Shown here piece after piece: positions 44,774 to 56,606 of a DNA stretch of 64,000 nucleotides. The position numbers and the translations under genes were made by a program. This DNA is from Cryptomeria japonica. Taxonomy: Eukaryota > Streptophyta > Pinopsida > Cupressales > Cupressaceae. The DNA lies in the NCBI RefSeq assembly GCF_030272615.1, contig NC_081405.1, positions 22,112,047 to 22,176,046 on the forward strand, in the 5' to 3' direction. Within the stretch, counting starts at the first letter, position 1; the number at the start of each line of letters is the position of its first letter. The notes below the pieces were generated by a model that did not search any database, was not told the origin of the DNA, and saw only the letters and a program-made list of their open reading frames with translations.

Positions 44774-46560
44774 ACATCCTATAGCTTTCTTCTTAGAAAA
44801 AGTTAAATGAAGCTAACAAAAGGTACTCCACATATGACTTGGAGTTGTATGCAATGGTTCAAGCATTGAAAAAATGGTGTCACTACCTGCTGCCCAAAGA
44901 ATTTGTAGTCTTCACTGACAACCATGCCCTTAGTTTTCTCAATGGGAAAGAGAAATTGAACCAAAGACACCTAAAGTGGGTTGAGTACCTACAATCTTAT
45001 ACATTCACTATTAAACACAAGAAAGGGACAACCAACAAATTTGCTGATGCACTAAGTAGGAGAATCATGACCATGCAAAAGATTCAATTGTGTGGGTTTG
45101 AGTGAGTTGAAAGACCTCTACAAGGATGATAAGGATTTTGCAAAGATATATAATGTTTGTTATGCTTTTTCTAATACCTCACATGTCTCTTATTTATAAT
45201 ACATGATACAAGAGGGTTTGTTGTTCAAAGGTCATTTTCTTTGCATACCTCAATGTTCTATGAGGCAAAATATTATTCAAGAAAAGCATCAAGGAGGTCT
45301 AGGAGGTCATTTTGGCATTGATAAGACTTTGGAGCAGGTTGGTAGGTTTTATTATTGGCCCAAGTTGCAATCAAAAGTGAGAAGATTTGTAGAGAAATGT
45401 ACCATCTTCTAAAGAACAAAAGGAACCTCAAGTAATGCAAGTCTATATCAGCCCTTGGTCATACCTCAGAGGCCTTGGGAATGTTTGAGCATGGAATTTG
45501 TGTTAGGCTTGCCTAGGATACCAAGAGGATTTGATAGTGTGTATGTGGTAGTAGATAGGTTCAGTAAAATGGCACATTTCATACCTTGCAAGAGTACCAA
45601 TGATTCCACCTATATTGCAGGCCTCTTCTTCAAGGAGATAGTCAAGATTCATGGTCTTCCAACTTCCAATCAGCATTGTTAGTGATAGAGATGTGAAGTT
45701 TTTGAGCCACTTTTGGAGGACACTTTGGAGGAAGTTGGGAACCAAGTTATCTTTCTCATCTACCTATCATCCTCAATCAGATGGTCAAACAAAGGTAGTC
45801 AATTGGTCATTGGGTAACTTGCTAAGATGTCTTATTAAACAACATGGGTAGACTTGGGATCTAGTACTTGGACAGGAAGAATATGCATATAATGACTCAA
45901 TGAACTGTAGCATAGGTAAAAGTCCTTTTAAGATAGTGTATGGAATCCATCCTAGGGGCATATTAGAGCTCAGAGATCTCAGTTCAATGGCACCCAAGAG
46001 TGCACAAGTGGAGAACTTTGCAGAAGGCATTAAAGAGGTACATGATAAGGTAAGGCGGTCCTTACAACAAAAGTCTAAGCAGTATAAGGTTCAAGATGAT
46101 AAAACAAGGAGGAAGCTATAATTTCAAGTAGGAGACTTAGTGCTGGCATACCTTAGAAAGGAGATACTTACCAAAGGGTAGCCTATCAAGCTCATGATGA
46201 AGAAAATTGGAACTCTAAAGGTGGTGCACAAGTATGGGCAGAATGCCTATGAGGTTGAACTTTGATCTACCTTGGGGATATCTCCAATTTTTAATGTATG
46301 TGATCTCTATCCATACAAGGGAGAGACACCAACAAATCAAATAGACATGCCATCACCAATTCATGAAGATTGGGTAAAGGATTTGCGATCTAGTCAATCG
46401 GTTGAGTTAGAGAGTATCTTGGATACCAAGATAGGAAAGAAGACAAGGAAAGGAGTCTACAAGCAATATCTTGTTAAGTGGAAAGGGTGACCTATTTTAG
46501 ATGTCATGTGGATGTCAGAGGCAGATATACTTTAGCATGGAGTGGAGATTTAAGACCTTA
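44774..46560 (+). pseudogene. pol: Element A RNase H, integrase and chromodomain, broken
   Basis: A resumes after D in the RNase H (IAFFLEKVK, then YDLELYAMVQALKKWCHYLL and FTDNHALSFLNGKEKLNQRH). The integrase zinc finger has HQGGLGGHFGIDKTL; the second Cys of its CxxC is Phe followed by a stop. The core is defective: SMEFVLGLP has Glu for the first Asp, SDRDVKFL is kept, and DGQTKVVNW has Lys for the catalytic Glu. A frameshift lies near 45665. The C-terminus contains a chromodomain block (GVYKQYLVKWKG, then MWMSEADI). Chromodomains steer integration to marked chromatin. Confidence 0.88.
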
Positions 46561-46601
46561 TAACTCAAGGGACTTGAGTTCTTTGACCCAGGGGAGTATG
46601 G

Positions 46602-48030
46602 TGCAGGGCACCTAGCACTCCAAGAATGAAAGCTTTGATTTCTTTTAAGTTTGTGTGTTAATTTGTGATGTAATAATGGACCAACCATTGAGGACTCAGT
46701 AGAGCCATGGTTGAGTGGTCCACATTTTGGTTTGAGTCAATTGAGCTCAAGATGCTGTTAGCCTGAGAAGTGAGATGCTTAGGTAGTTCACAGGCAAAAT
46801 ACTCCAGATGAATGTATTCATGTATTAGGATTAAATTGAGTTGTCTTTAGGTCTTCTAGGGTTTTTAAGGACCTTTAAGAGTCTTAGAATGCAATAGAAT
46901 GCAAAATTGCATCTTGGAGAAAAAGTTGTCAAAAGTTATTGAGCAACATTTCACAATTTCTTGCAAAAGTTGCATTTTTGGTTATAGGCATTAGGAAGTT
47001 GGTTGAACTGACTAAAACAAGTGGATATAAGCCAAATTTCACTTCATTGTATGGGTTAGAGGATTGGAAATGCAAGAGAAAGTTTTTGGTGTGTGAAGCA
47101 ACCTTGTTTCCACCGATTTTTGATAGTTTTGTCATGTTTTTCCTTGCTTGTACGGTCCAGTACGGACTAGATGGTGTAAACTCATTGCCATATTTGTATG
47201 TTCATTTTATTTTATTTTATTTAAGGTTGATTTGTAGGTTTGATTGATCTAGATTGTAGAGATTTATTTCATTCTTTGCAACTAGGAGTAAAACCCTTGC
47301 AAGTAGGGTTTAAGAGCAAGAAATGGCTCTAACTTAGGCATTATTTGATGGCACCTATTGAAATCACTAAGGATTATAGGTTAGGGTCTGTACATATGTT
47401 AGGAATAGGGTGTGTGATGTTTCAGGTCTAGGAGGAGGAGAAACAATGAAGCCCTAGGATCATCGCTGAGAGTAGGTGAGTTAGGACAGCAAGAAAAGTG
47501 TGATTTGTGAGCACAAGAAGATTGGTGCAAGTCCAAGTGGCATATGAATGGAAATCCCTTTGAGTCCCTTTGAAGGTTCCCAAGGTTTTTTGAGTAGGAG
47601 ATTTGACTAGTGAAGAGTTCTAGACCCATCTTTCAAGTTCACCAGCTAGGCCTAAACCCCTTCAAAATAGTACAACATTGGAAACCCCACTTGTATGGAT
47701 AACCCAGATGCACTTCTCTAGTATTACCTGTAACTTTCAAAAGGATACTCAAATCCATGATTTATTTCTTGTCTTGTTTGGGACTTTTGCAAATTAACTT
47801 CCTAAAACCGCCTAGGGAGGGCTAATGCAATTAGGCCTAATTAGGTGTCGGTAGAGACCTAGAAGGGCTAAGAAGCCAAGGCGATGGATTTGATGAGTCT
47901 TAAACCTCAAAACACATTGAAGACAACTTGTTGATGCATTGGGAAACCATAGGAAGATATTGTGTGTTAAGATCCTTGTAGGAATGGTTGGAGCCCAAGA
48001 GAGGAGTGTGTGAGTAATTGAGGTGGAAAC
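46602..48030 (+). repeat. Element A 3' LTR, left part
   Basis: It begins TGCAGGGCACC after the purine stretch GGGGAGTATGG and matches 21275 onward. It is cut at 48030 by C; 48026-48030 (GAAAC) is the left duplication. Confidence 0.88.
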
Positions 48031-50481
48031 TATGAGGCCTCACCTCGACTCAGTCTAACATTCAGTGGATTTTATATTTAGACTATTATGGATACTTTAT
48101 TTTGATGCATTTTGAGACTTTGAACTTATATGACTTCAGGATTTGGATAACATTGCTATGATTTGATGATTTACTTACATGCTTTATCAGATAGAACACT
48201 ACATGATTGTTAGATAGAATGATATTGCAATGATAGATGTCGTTATTTGAATTTGCAGGACTTTCTTTGAATATAAAACTATGATGTATGCTTAGTTTAT
48301 GTGAATTGGGATGAAATTGCTTATGTAAAATTGCTTGGTAAAAGATGTATTCAATCTGTGCAGATGAAAATTGTATGCAAGTAATGATGTGCATTGTTAT
48401 ATTATTGAATTATATTGTATATGGATACTTGGAAGTACTAATGTGTAAATTGAGATGCGCAAGAAATTTACCATGTGACCATGGAAATTACGGAGAATCA
48501 AACCTAGACTTATGTATGTTTGTAAGCCAGGGGTTGTCTATTTGGAGAGACAACACCCCGTTTGTGTTGTATTTTATTCGTAACAGTATATGCTGCATGA
48601 ATGTTAAGTGTTATTTAAATTTATTGTGTAAAAACCACAAGAGACAATTCCATGTTTTATTTTTGTAAAAGTGTTTTATTTGTGTCACTTGACACATGTG
48701 TGGATTTAAATTTAAATGTTTTATTTGTGTCTCTTGGTGGGAAAGTGTTTAATTATAGTTCTTCTTAAATAAAATAATGTGTTGTCATAAATACTTTGGA
48801 ATATAATATTTGGGGTGGTCAACTTATGTTTGACCCGAAAATAAACTTCAGAGGGGTTTAAAATGGGTTAAATGAACACCTAGGGGTAGTTTAATAGGGT
48901 TTCCTAAAGCCCATAAGGTATACCTAGGGGTTAGGGGTAATTTTAGGCAAGTTTCTACTTTATAATGATCTTTTTAACGCTTTAAAAATTGGCTTTTCTG
49001 AGTTGAGCGAAAATTGAAAATTAGAAGTTAAATCTAATCAGGATTTTTTCTTTTGGAATGAGAGTCTTTTTGCATTTTTGCTTTCTTCTTTTTTTTTTTT
49101 GGTTTTTTTTTAGAATCTTGTGAGAACTTTGTGAGTGAACTTCTTAAGCAAGATTTTTGAGAATTGGAGGGTAATCACCCACTCTCCATTTTTGGAGATA
49201 GAAGAAAATTTGAAGAGAAAATAATGTTATGGAATAGAAAAATTGATTAAGGGTAGAAGGAAAAAGATTGTGGATTGGGCAGCTCTTCATCAAATATCAT
49301 AATACCTTTGGGCAGATTAAGGTTGGTTTCAGTTATTCTTTTTAATGTCTTCTTCTTGTTTATGTCTGGAAGTTTGTTGGTGTAAGAAATCTGTGTACTT
49401 GAAAGTTTGTGTTAGAAAATCTTTTGGTATTTTGCTTTATGAATTGTTGTGATTTGGGAGTTTTCTCAAGATCTCTTACTCTTGGGAGAGAAGAGGATCT
49501 TGAGGGTGGTAGCAGTGACAACCCTCGAGTGAGAGACTCTCTTTGAGAGCGATCACAAGGGATCTTTGTTGTGACCCTTGCTGCATGGCCTGTTTGTGCA
49601 ATGGGGGTCATAAGGAGGCATAAAAGGCTAGAATACCTTTGGGGGGCATAAGGAATAAGGGGTTGAGATTCTTGATATTATTATTGTGCCATGAGGTGGC
49701 TTCTTGTTTATTTCATAGTTGCAGTTCTCCTCAGGGATTTGGTCCACTACCACCCATTGAAAATGTTCATCACCAAAGTGTGGTGTTGTGAAAGCCAAGT
49801 TGGGAATGTGTCTGGAATATCTATATGCATTGCTTTCTATGTGTTTGCCTATTTGTTACCCGTCTAGGAATTGGTTCTCCGAGCTCGGGGGTGGCTACCA
49901 ATTAGCCTAGGCTGGGAGGTGAGCACTCCGTGGTCATATTGTGTTTATCTATTATGTAGGAAAGTCAGGAGAAAGAGAATAGGATCCATGAGAAAGATAC
50001 AGAAGATTATTATTTGAAGATACTTAAATCCAGTTGCAGATAATTGTTTAAATTTGTTATAAAAGTATGCCTCATTCAAAGAAAAGAGAAGCAAGTTGTA
50101 ATTATTGAAAATAGACTTGAAGTTTTACTGTTGTGGCTATTCAAGAAACATCCTGTAAATTGGTAGTATATCTTAGAGCTATTAAAGAAAGAAAAAGAAA
50201 AGCTTGTTTTATTCCTACTTCTGGTTTTTAGTAAAAGAAAAGTTATTTTGAGTTGCATGCAAAAGCTTCTTTGTATTATGGAGAAAAAGAATAGATTTCA
50301 TTTAAATTTTATCTATATTTTACTTGTGGCAAAATAGAAGTTTATTTATGCTGAAAGATCTTAAGTAGTTTAAAGAAAAAAGATGTTTTATGTAAATATT
50401 GTATTAGAGGAAAAAAACATCAATGAAATTCTTTTTATTCCAGAAAAGTATATTGTATTTTAGTTAGCATTGATTTAAAAT

Positions 50482-50519
<38 letters not shown>

Positions 50520-50650
50520 CTAAATAAACTTAATGCTTTTTCCCTTTATTATATTAGTTTAAAATCTTTGCATGTAAATCTCCTTTTAAAAAAATATATA
50601 TATATATAAATTAAAATTTAAAAAATAAAAAAATGGGGAAATGTTTTTGG

Positions 50651-50880
50651 GTCCACGCGGACCCCATTGTGTGTACGCACAGTGAGGGCCGCGCGGCGCC
50701 CACTGTGTACACACACAGTGGAGCCGCTTCGGCTCCCACTGTGTGGACACACAGTGGACGGCCACGGCCGCCACTGTGTGGCCACACAGTGGGGAGCCGC
50801 TAGCGGCGCCCACTGTGTGGACACACAGTGGTGCCGCGGCGCCCACTGTGCGCCCACATAGTGGCACCACGGCTCTCCCC
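50651..50880. repeat. Array of paired palindromes in the C 5' LTR
   Basis: About six units of 33-39 bp follow one another. Each has a hairpin with arms CCACTGTGTG and CACACAGTGG around two bases, followed by a second GC-rich palindrome whose sequence varies. Examples of the second are GAGCCGCTTCGGCTC, CGGCCACGGCCG, GCCGCTAGCGGC and GCCGCGGC. The array opens with the palindrome-like GTCCACGCGGAC. It is a GC- and CpG-rich island in a very AT-rich LTR. Long ORFs on both strands here are by-products of the symmetry. Confidence 0.9.
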
Positions 50881-51194
50881 GCCTCCAACATTCGAAACCT
50901 GCAATAAACAAAAAAAAAACGTCGCCGCCCTTGGGGTCTTCGGCCCAGCATGAAAATTTCTCTGTAAAAAAAATAAGGGTTAAACCCTAGCCCGGGTGGG
51001 GCTAGGGCAGATGGATTTTTAAAAAAAAATATGATAATTAGATTTGAAAATACATATATGGGAAAATAGAACCCTAATTAGGGTTGGGGAAATATGGATT
51101 AATATTTAGAAAGATATTATGTTTTTGAATTAGAATTAAAATATTTAAAATATATATAAATTCTGGTCATAATTTTGGATTAAGTATTTAATTG

Positions 51195-51196
<2 letters not shown>

Positions 51197-51257
<61 letters not shown>
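51197..51257. repeat. TA microsatellite in the C 5' LTR
   Basis: A run of about 60 bp of TA repeats with a few interruptions. The matching run in the 3' LTR (about 59876-59986) is roughly twice as long. Confidence 0.9.
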
Positions 51258-51259
<2 letters not shown>

Positions 51260-51694
51260 TTATAATTCTGGTTATAATTTGAAGCAAGTAAAGCGAGATA
51301 AATAGATTATCGGAGGAAGCCTAGCTTTTATAATTTTAAATGTATATAATAATGTCCCGTGTAATTTAATTAGAGTATTTAAAATTTAAATTGGATGTTT
51401 AGACTATATGTCTTATTGGAGATTAAATTAATTTTTCCTCTCCTATTCCTTTAGCGTGATTGATTTAATAAGCCTAATGGCTAGGTATCTTGAGGAGATA
51501 AAATTTAAACCAGTTAATTTTCCGCAAATAATATTTAACAATCTATCGAAGCTTGGTTCATCTCAAAACTAGCTCGAATTTAATAATGGAAATTTCAATA
51601 ACGCTTGTCGTGTGAGCGAACTTGTTAATTAAATTAGTATGTTTTTAAAAAAAAATTTGTTCCGTTTTTGCCCTAAATTTTGGGCATGACATTT

Positions 51695-51706
51695 TGGTAT
51701 CAGAGC
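51695..51706 (+). other. Primer binding site of element C
   Basis: TGGTATCAGAGC, a perfect initiator-methionine tRNA complement, lies three bases after the LTR end. Confidence 0.92.
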
Positions 51707-51849
51707 AAGGTTTCCACACTAGGAACCTTACTCACTTACGTTTCGCCTTAAAATATTTAAAAAATTATTTTGTTAAATGGACTTTTGAATTTAATTGAAT
51801 TTAATTCTAAAAGAAATAAATTAATTGTTTTGTCTTATTTCCTCTTAGG

Positions 51850-53159
51850 ATGCCTCCGACGACGCGACAAGCTCGCAAGCGCGGACGGGGTCCTAGATGT
51901 GTGCGCATAGCACGCGATGAGGTAGAGAGGGAGGCATCGGTTCTAGAGGAGAACCCAGAAGCACCTCCCGAACAGCCAAATGAACCTAACCGAGACCTCT
52001 TAGCAGCCATTCAGAATCTTATTGACATTGTTCAGGAAAGGATCCCAGCAGAGAACCCTCAGGTTAGGAGTCGTGACTCTGGAAGTCATAGATCTGTTGA
52101 TCGAGAACGAAGCAGGAGCCCAGCTTCGATTCCTGTAGAGAGTTAGGGTGGAAATGAGTGAGAGTCAGTGCATATACCAGGACCACCTCCAGAGGTGGAA
52201 CCAGTTTATTTTGAGAGAGGTCGTTGAGATCCAGGGGATCTCATCAGGGAGGTCATGCGCCTCCAACCCCCATTCTTCGGAGGTTCTACAGATGGAGTAG
52301 AGGCCGAGGCATGGCTTTTGAGTCTTGAGAGGTGTTTTGCGTTGCGTTCTTATGAGAGCAACTTGAAAGCACGTGTTGCAGTTCATCTTCTGAGAGGGAC
52401 AGCCTCCACTTGGTGGAGACAGGAAGAGTACAAATGCGGATTAGTTCCTGATACACTCACTTGGGAGATATTCATAGAGAGGTTCCATGAGAGGTACATA
52501 TCAGAACACTTCAGGCAGCGTCGTATAGATGAATTTCATGATCTCCAAGAAAAAGGTTTGTCAGTAACCCAGTAAATTCTTTGAGTTGTTGCCTTATGTA
52601 GATTATCTAAAGGATGAGAAACTTCTTGTAAACCGCTTCATCAGGGGATTAAATGCGGGTATAGCCGGGCCTGTTAGGATGTCCGCTCCAGGGAGCCTTC
52701 GGGTTGCTGTAGAGAAGGCACTGATTGTCGAGGAAATTCAGGTTAGACCACAGGACAATAGGGATCGGTTTCAGAACCGAAATCCCGCACCTCAGACTTA
52801 TGGATTCCAGAAACCACATTGGAAAGGGAACAACCAAAATTCTCAGGGGTTCTCCAAACCCCCTCCTCCACAACAGACACCACAGAACCAGAGGCAGAAG
52901 CCTCCATAGTATCAGTAGGGCTCTAAGCCCAAACAGTGGCAGACTCAGGGACAAAAACGTGATCAGAGAGCACAGGGGCAATACACACAGCCGACGGGGA
53001 CTTAGCAGTCCTCCAAGGGTGGGTACAACGGATCCAGTAGGACAGGAGGTCAGGCATTCTCTAGGCCTCAGGGTGCCCAGTTCCAAGCATGGGGTGCTTT
53101 CTTTACATGTGGAGCCATGGGGCATTTGGCGAGGGATTGCCCTCAGGGACAGGTAGCAG
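51850..53159 (+). pseudogene. gag: Element C gag, broken
   Basis: The start is the ATG at 51850 (MPPTTRQARKRGRGPRCVRI). The capsid domain has LQPPFFGGSTDGVEAEAWLL, TASTWWRQEEY and FHERYISEHFRQRRIDEF. Stops at 52144 (TAG), 52159 and 52226 (TGA) precede a frameshift near 52573. The rest (YVDYLKDEKLLVNRFIRGLN) leads to a glutamine-rich linker with three TAG stops. A knuckle FFTCGAMGHLARDC follows, in which the first Cys is Phe. Confidence 0.88.
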
Positions 53160-53640
53160 GGAGTCAGCGGATGGCCACTTCAGAGCCGACAGTTGGTGAT
53201 ATGGGTAGGTCCCATAGAGTATTCGCAGCGGTTGACAACCGCCAGGCTGATCATCAGGCCACAGTTATCGAATCTTCAGGTATAATCAAAGGTAACAATG
53301 TATCTATTTTGTTTGATTCAGGAGCTACTAACTCCTTTATATCTGCATTGGTTGTGGAGCATTGCGGGCTAGTGGCAACTAGACAGGGTGTCAGTTGGGA
53401 AGTGGAATTAGCTTTAGGGGCTAGAGTGTCAGTGGAATCAGAGGTTAAGGCATGTCAGCTGTAGATTGGCAAGACCACCACTTTAGTAGACCTTAGAGTG
53501 ACTCCACTTGGATCTTATGGAATCGTACTTGGCATGGATTGGCTTTATGCCCACAGAGCCAAGATGGATTGCCGCCTGAAAAGGATCGAGTGTGAAGATG
53601 ATCATGGTTCGCCCATAGTTATCACCGAGATTTAGAGGCC
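53160..53640 (+). pseudogene. Element C protease
   Basis: The active site reads ILFDSGATNSFIS (D-S-G-A) near 53310, followed by LVDLRVTPLGSYGIVLGMDW. It is in the same frame as the gag end and RT. TAG stops lie at about 53462 and 53633. It would process the polyprotein. Confidence 0.85.
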
Positions 53641-55100
53641 CATGTCTCTTCGTATGATCTTCGCAATGCAGCTTAAGCGGAGCATGCGGAAGGGATGTCA
53701 GCTTTTTGCTATCACGATCAGTGATAGAGGGGAAGAGGAGGAAAAAGAAACATCGCTGGATGACCATCCTATCCTTAAGGGATATTCAGACGTATTTCCT
53801 TTAGAGTTATCGGGAATGCCTCCCCGCAGAGAGATTGACTTTCATATAGACCTAGTACCAGGAGCCGAGCCAGTTTCCAGAGCACCTTATAGAATGACCA
53901 CAAATGAGCTTAATGAACTTAAAATTCATCTTGAGGAACTTCTTGAGAAGGGTCATATCCGTCCTAGTGTATCCCCGTGGGGTGCACCAGTCATCTTCGT
54001 TAAGAAGAAGGATGGATCTCTCCGATTGTGTATGGATTATCGGTAGCTAAATAAAGTAACCATCAAGAACCGATATCCTTTGCCCAGAATTGATGATTTA
54101 TTTGACCAGCTTCAGGGTGCCAAAGTCTTTTCCAAAATAGATCTGAAGTCAGGATACCATCAGTTGAGAATAGTGGAAAGTGATATCCACAAGACCGCAT
54201 TTCGCACTAGATATGGTCACTATGAGTTTACTGTAGTCCCCTTCGGACTTACGAATGCCCCAGCAGTTTTTATGAGCCTCATGAATGGGGTGTTCCGTAC
54301 CTTTCTGGACCATTTTGTTATTGTGTTCCTCGATGATATACTGATATATTCTCGGATTGAGGAGCATGAGGAGCACCTGAAACAGGTATTGCAGTGTTTG
54401 CGGGATAACCAGTTGTTTGACAGCCTATCGAAGTGTGCTTTCTTTCGATCTGAGGTCAAGTACCTTGGACACATTATTTCCAGTAATGGGATCTCAGTCG
54501 ACCCATCAAAGATTAGGGCTATTATGGATTGGCCAGTGCCTACCAGTGTGACAGAGGTCAGGAGTTTCATGGGTTTAGCAGGGTATTACCGACATTTTGT
54601 CAAGGGTTTCTCTAGAGTCACACACCCTATTACTTCTCTTCAGCGTAAAGGGAAGAAATTTGAGTGGACAGAGAAGTGCGAGAAGGCCTTTCAGGAACTC
54701 AAGAAGGCACTTACTAGCGCTCCTATCCTTGTTGTACCAGATCCTTCAAGCGGACTTCATGGTTTGTACAGATGCTTCCCTAGAGGGTTTAGGGGTAGTT
54801 GTTATGCAGGATGGTAGGGCCATAGCTTTCGAGTCTAGGAAACTTAAGACTCATGAACTTAATTATCCCACTCACGACCTTGAGCTCGCAGCAGTAGTGC
54901 ATGCACTTGTGAGGTGGAGACACTTCCTTTTAGGACATCACTTTGAGTTGCATTCAGACCATTAGAGTCTTCAGTACATCTTCACTCAGCCGAACCTTAA
55001 TGCACGTCAGAGGAGATGGACGGAGTTCTTGTGCGAATATGATTTTGACGTTCACTACATCAAAGGAAAGGAAAATGTAGTTGCAGATGCCTTGAGTAGG
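53641..55100 (+). pseudogene. pol: Element C reverse transcriptase and RNase H
   Basis: RT landmarks are [68 protein letters not shown] and the catalytic [14 protein letters not shown] at about 54043 replaces Gln in DYRQLNK. A frameshift near 54755 separates RT from the RNase H, which has [20 protein letters not shown] and HDLELAAVVHALVRWRHFLL. A further TAG lies at 54963. Confidence 0.92.
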
Positions 55101-56606
55101 AGACGTCATGAGGTTTACACCATATCCATGGGCACAGACTTGAGAGATCATATACTTCGACACTTGTCAGAGGATGGATGGTATGCAGAGGTTTGTCAGG
55201 TATTACGTTCTCAGGTTACTCTATAAGGGAAATATGTGGATTATTCTTTGGAGTCCGATGGACTGTTACGCCACAAAGGGCGCATTTATGTACCTTCCTC
55301 TGGAGGGTTGCGAGAGTTCATTGTCACGGAAGCTCATAGAGCTCCTTATGCAGCGCATCCCAGGGTTAAGAAGTTGCATGCTGACTTGAGGCAATTATAT
55401 CATTGGCCGGGAATGCGGTAGCTCATTGCTGAGATAGTAGCTCGATGTCTTGAGTGTCAGAGGGTAAAGGCGGAGCACCGCCATCCAGGAGGGTTGCTTC
55501 AGTCTCATGCTATACCAGAGTGGAAGTGGGATACTATATCTATGGATTTCATCATTGGTCTCCCTATGTCTTCTCGTCGCCATGATGCTATCTTGGTGAC
55601 AGTTGACAAGTTGAGCAAAGTAGCTCACTTTTCACCAGTTCGTACCACATTCACAGCTCCAGCAGTAGCATAGGTGTTCTTGCGAGACATTGTTAGACTA
55701 CATGGCGTACCCCGCAAGATTATTTCTGACAGAGATTCTCTTTTCACTTCTACCTTTTGGAAGTCATTATAGGCAGCTATGGGCACTAAGCTCAATTTCA
55801 GTACAACCTATCACCCGGAGACAAATGGTCAGACAGAGAGGGTCAATCAGGTGTTAGAGGATATGCTTCGTATGTACGTCATGGATCATCAGACCCGGTG
55901 GGAGGAGTATCTTCCCTTAGTGGAGTTTGCCTATAACAATGGGCATCACACTTCTTTGGGGATGCCACCCTACCAGGCTTTATACGGCAGGCCTTGCAGG
56001 ACGCCCTTGAGTTAGGATCGCATAGAGGATAGAGTTGCCATTGGTCTTGAGTTAGTTCGGGATATGGAACAGTAGGTGGATTTGATTAGGCAGCGTCTTA
56101 GAGAGGCTCAGGATAGACAGAAGAAGTATGCCGATGCAAAGAGGATAGATCGTAGCTACTTGGTTGGAGACAGAGTTTTCTTGAGAGTGCGACCGCATAA
56201 GAGTCTAATCCGTTACGGAAAGGGTTCTAAGCTCGCACCTCACTTTGTAGGACCTTTTGAGATTCTGGAGAGGATAGGCCCAGTTGCCTACCATTTAGCT
56301 TTGCCACCTAGCCTGTCACGCATCCACGATGTGTTTCATGTTTCAGTTTTGAGAAAATATATTTATGATGAGTCTCACCTTCTAGATTGGGATGCCTTGC
56401 AGGTGGAGTCGGACGGGCAGCTAGCTTTGGAGCCCATTCGCATTTTGGCACGCCAGACATTGGCCCTTCGAGGTCGAGAGCTGGACCAGGTTAAGGTCCA
56501 GTGGGATTGTTATGATGAGGTTACGGCTTCATGGGAGGATGCAACACGTATGAGATCAGAGTACCCTCACCTCTTTGATGAACTCCAGGAGGAAGTTCAT
56601 GCCTAG
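55101..56606 (+). pseudogene. Element C integrase and chromodomain-like tail
   Basis: The zinc finger (AHRAPYAAHPRVKKLHADLR, then CLECQ) and the core are readable in one frame. The catalytic residues D, D and E are all present in SMDFIIGLP, SDRDSLF and NGQTERVNQ. Stops are TAA near 55224 and TAG near 55419, 55671, 55770, 56013 and 56073. The last 177 codons (56076-56606) are open and include FVGPFEILERIGPVAYHLAL and a chromodomain-like end (LDQVKVQWDCY, EVTASWEDATRM). The polypurine tract AGAGGGGGAGGA follows at 56605. Confidence 0.92.

Larger units (their letters stand above)
48031..51691 (+). repeat. Element C 5' LTR
   Basis: It starts TATGAGGCCTC (the other copy has TGTAAGGCCTC) and ends GGGCATGACA. 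It carries TA microsatellites at about 50484-50517 and 51197-51257 and a GC-rich palindrome array at 50651-50880. No LTR ORF has recognisable content. Confidence 0.95.

Noticed and set aside
48345-48668. ORF of 107 residues repeated at 56931-57254, and the minus-strand ORFs 48086-48394 and 56672-56980
   Set aside because: These are chance frames inside the two C LTRs, with no family likeness and overlapping antisense frames.
50651-50880. Possible CRISPR-like repeat array
   Set aside because: The units have no unique spacers of constant length, the second palindromes are not spacers, and the setting is a plant LTR.
50586-50951. Long overlapping ORFs on both strands rich in Cys, His, Thr and Val across the palindrome array
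   Set aside because: They appear on both strands and in several frames because the DNA is palindromic and lacks stops; no start context or family supports them.
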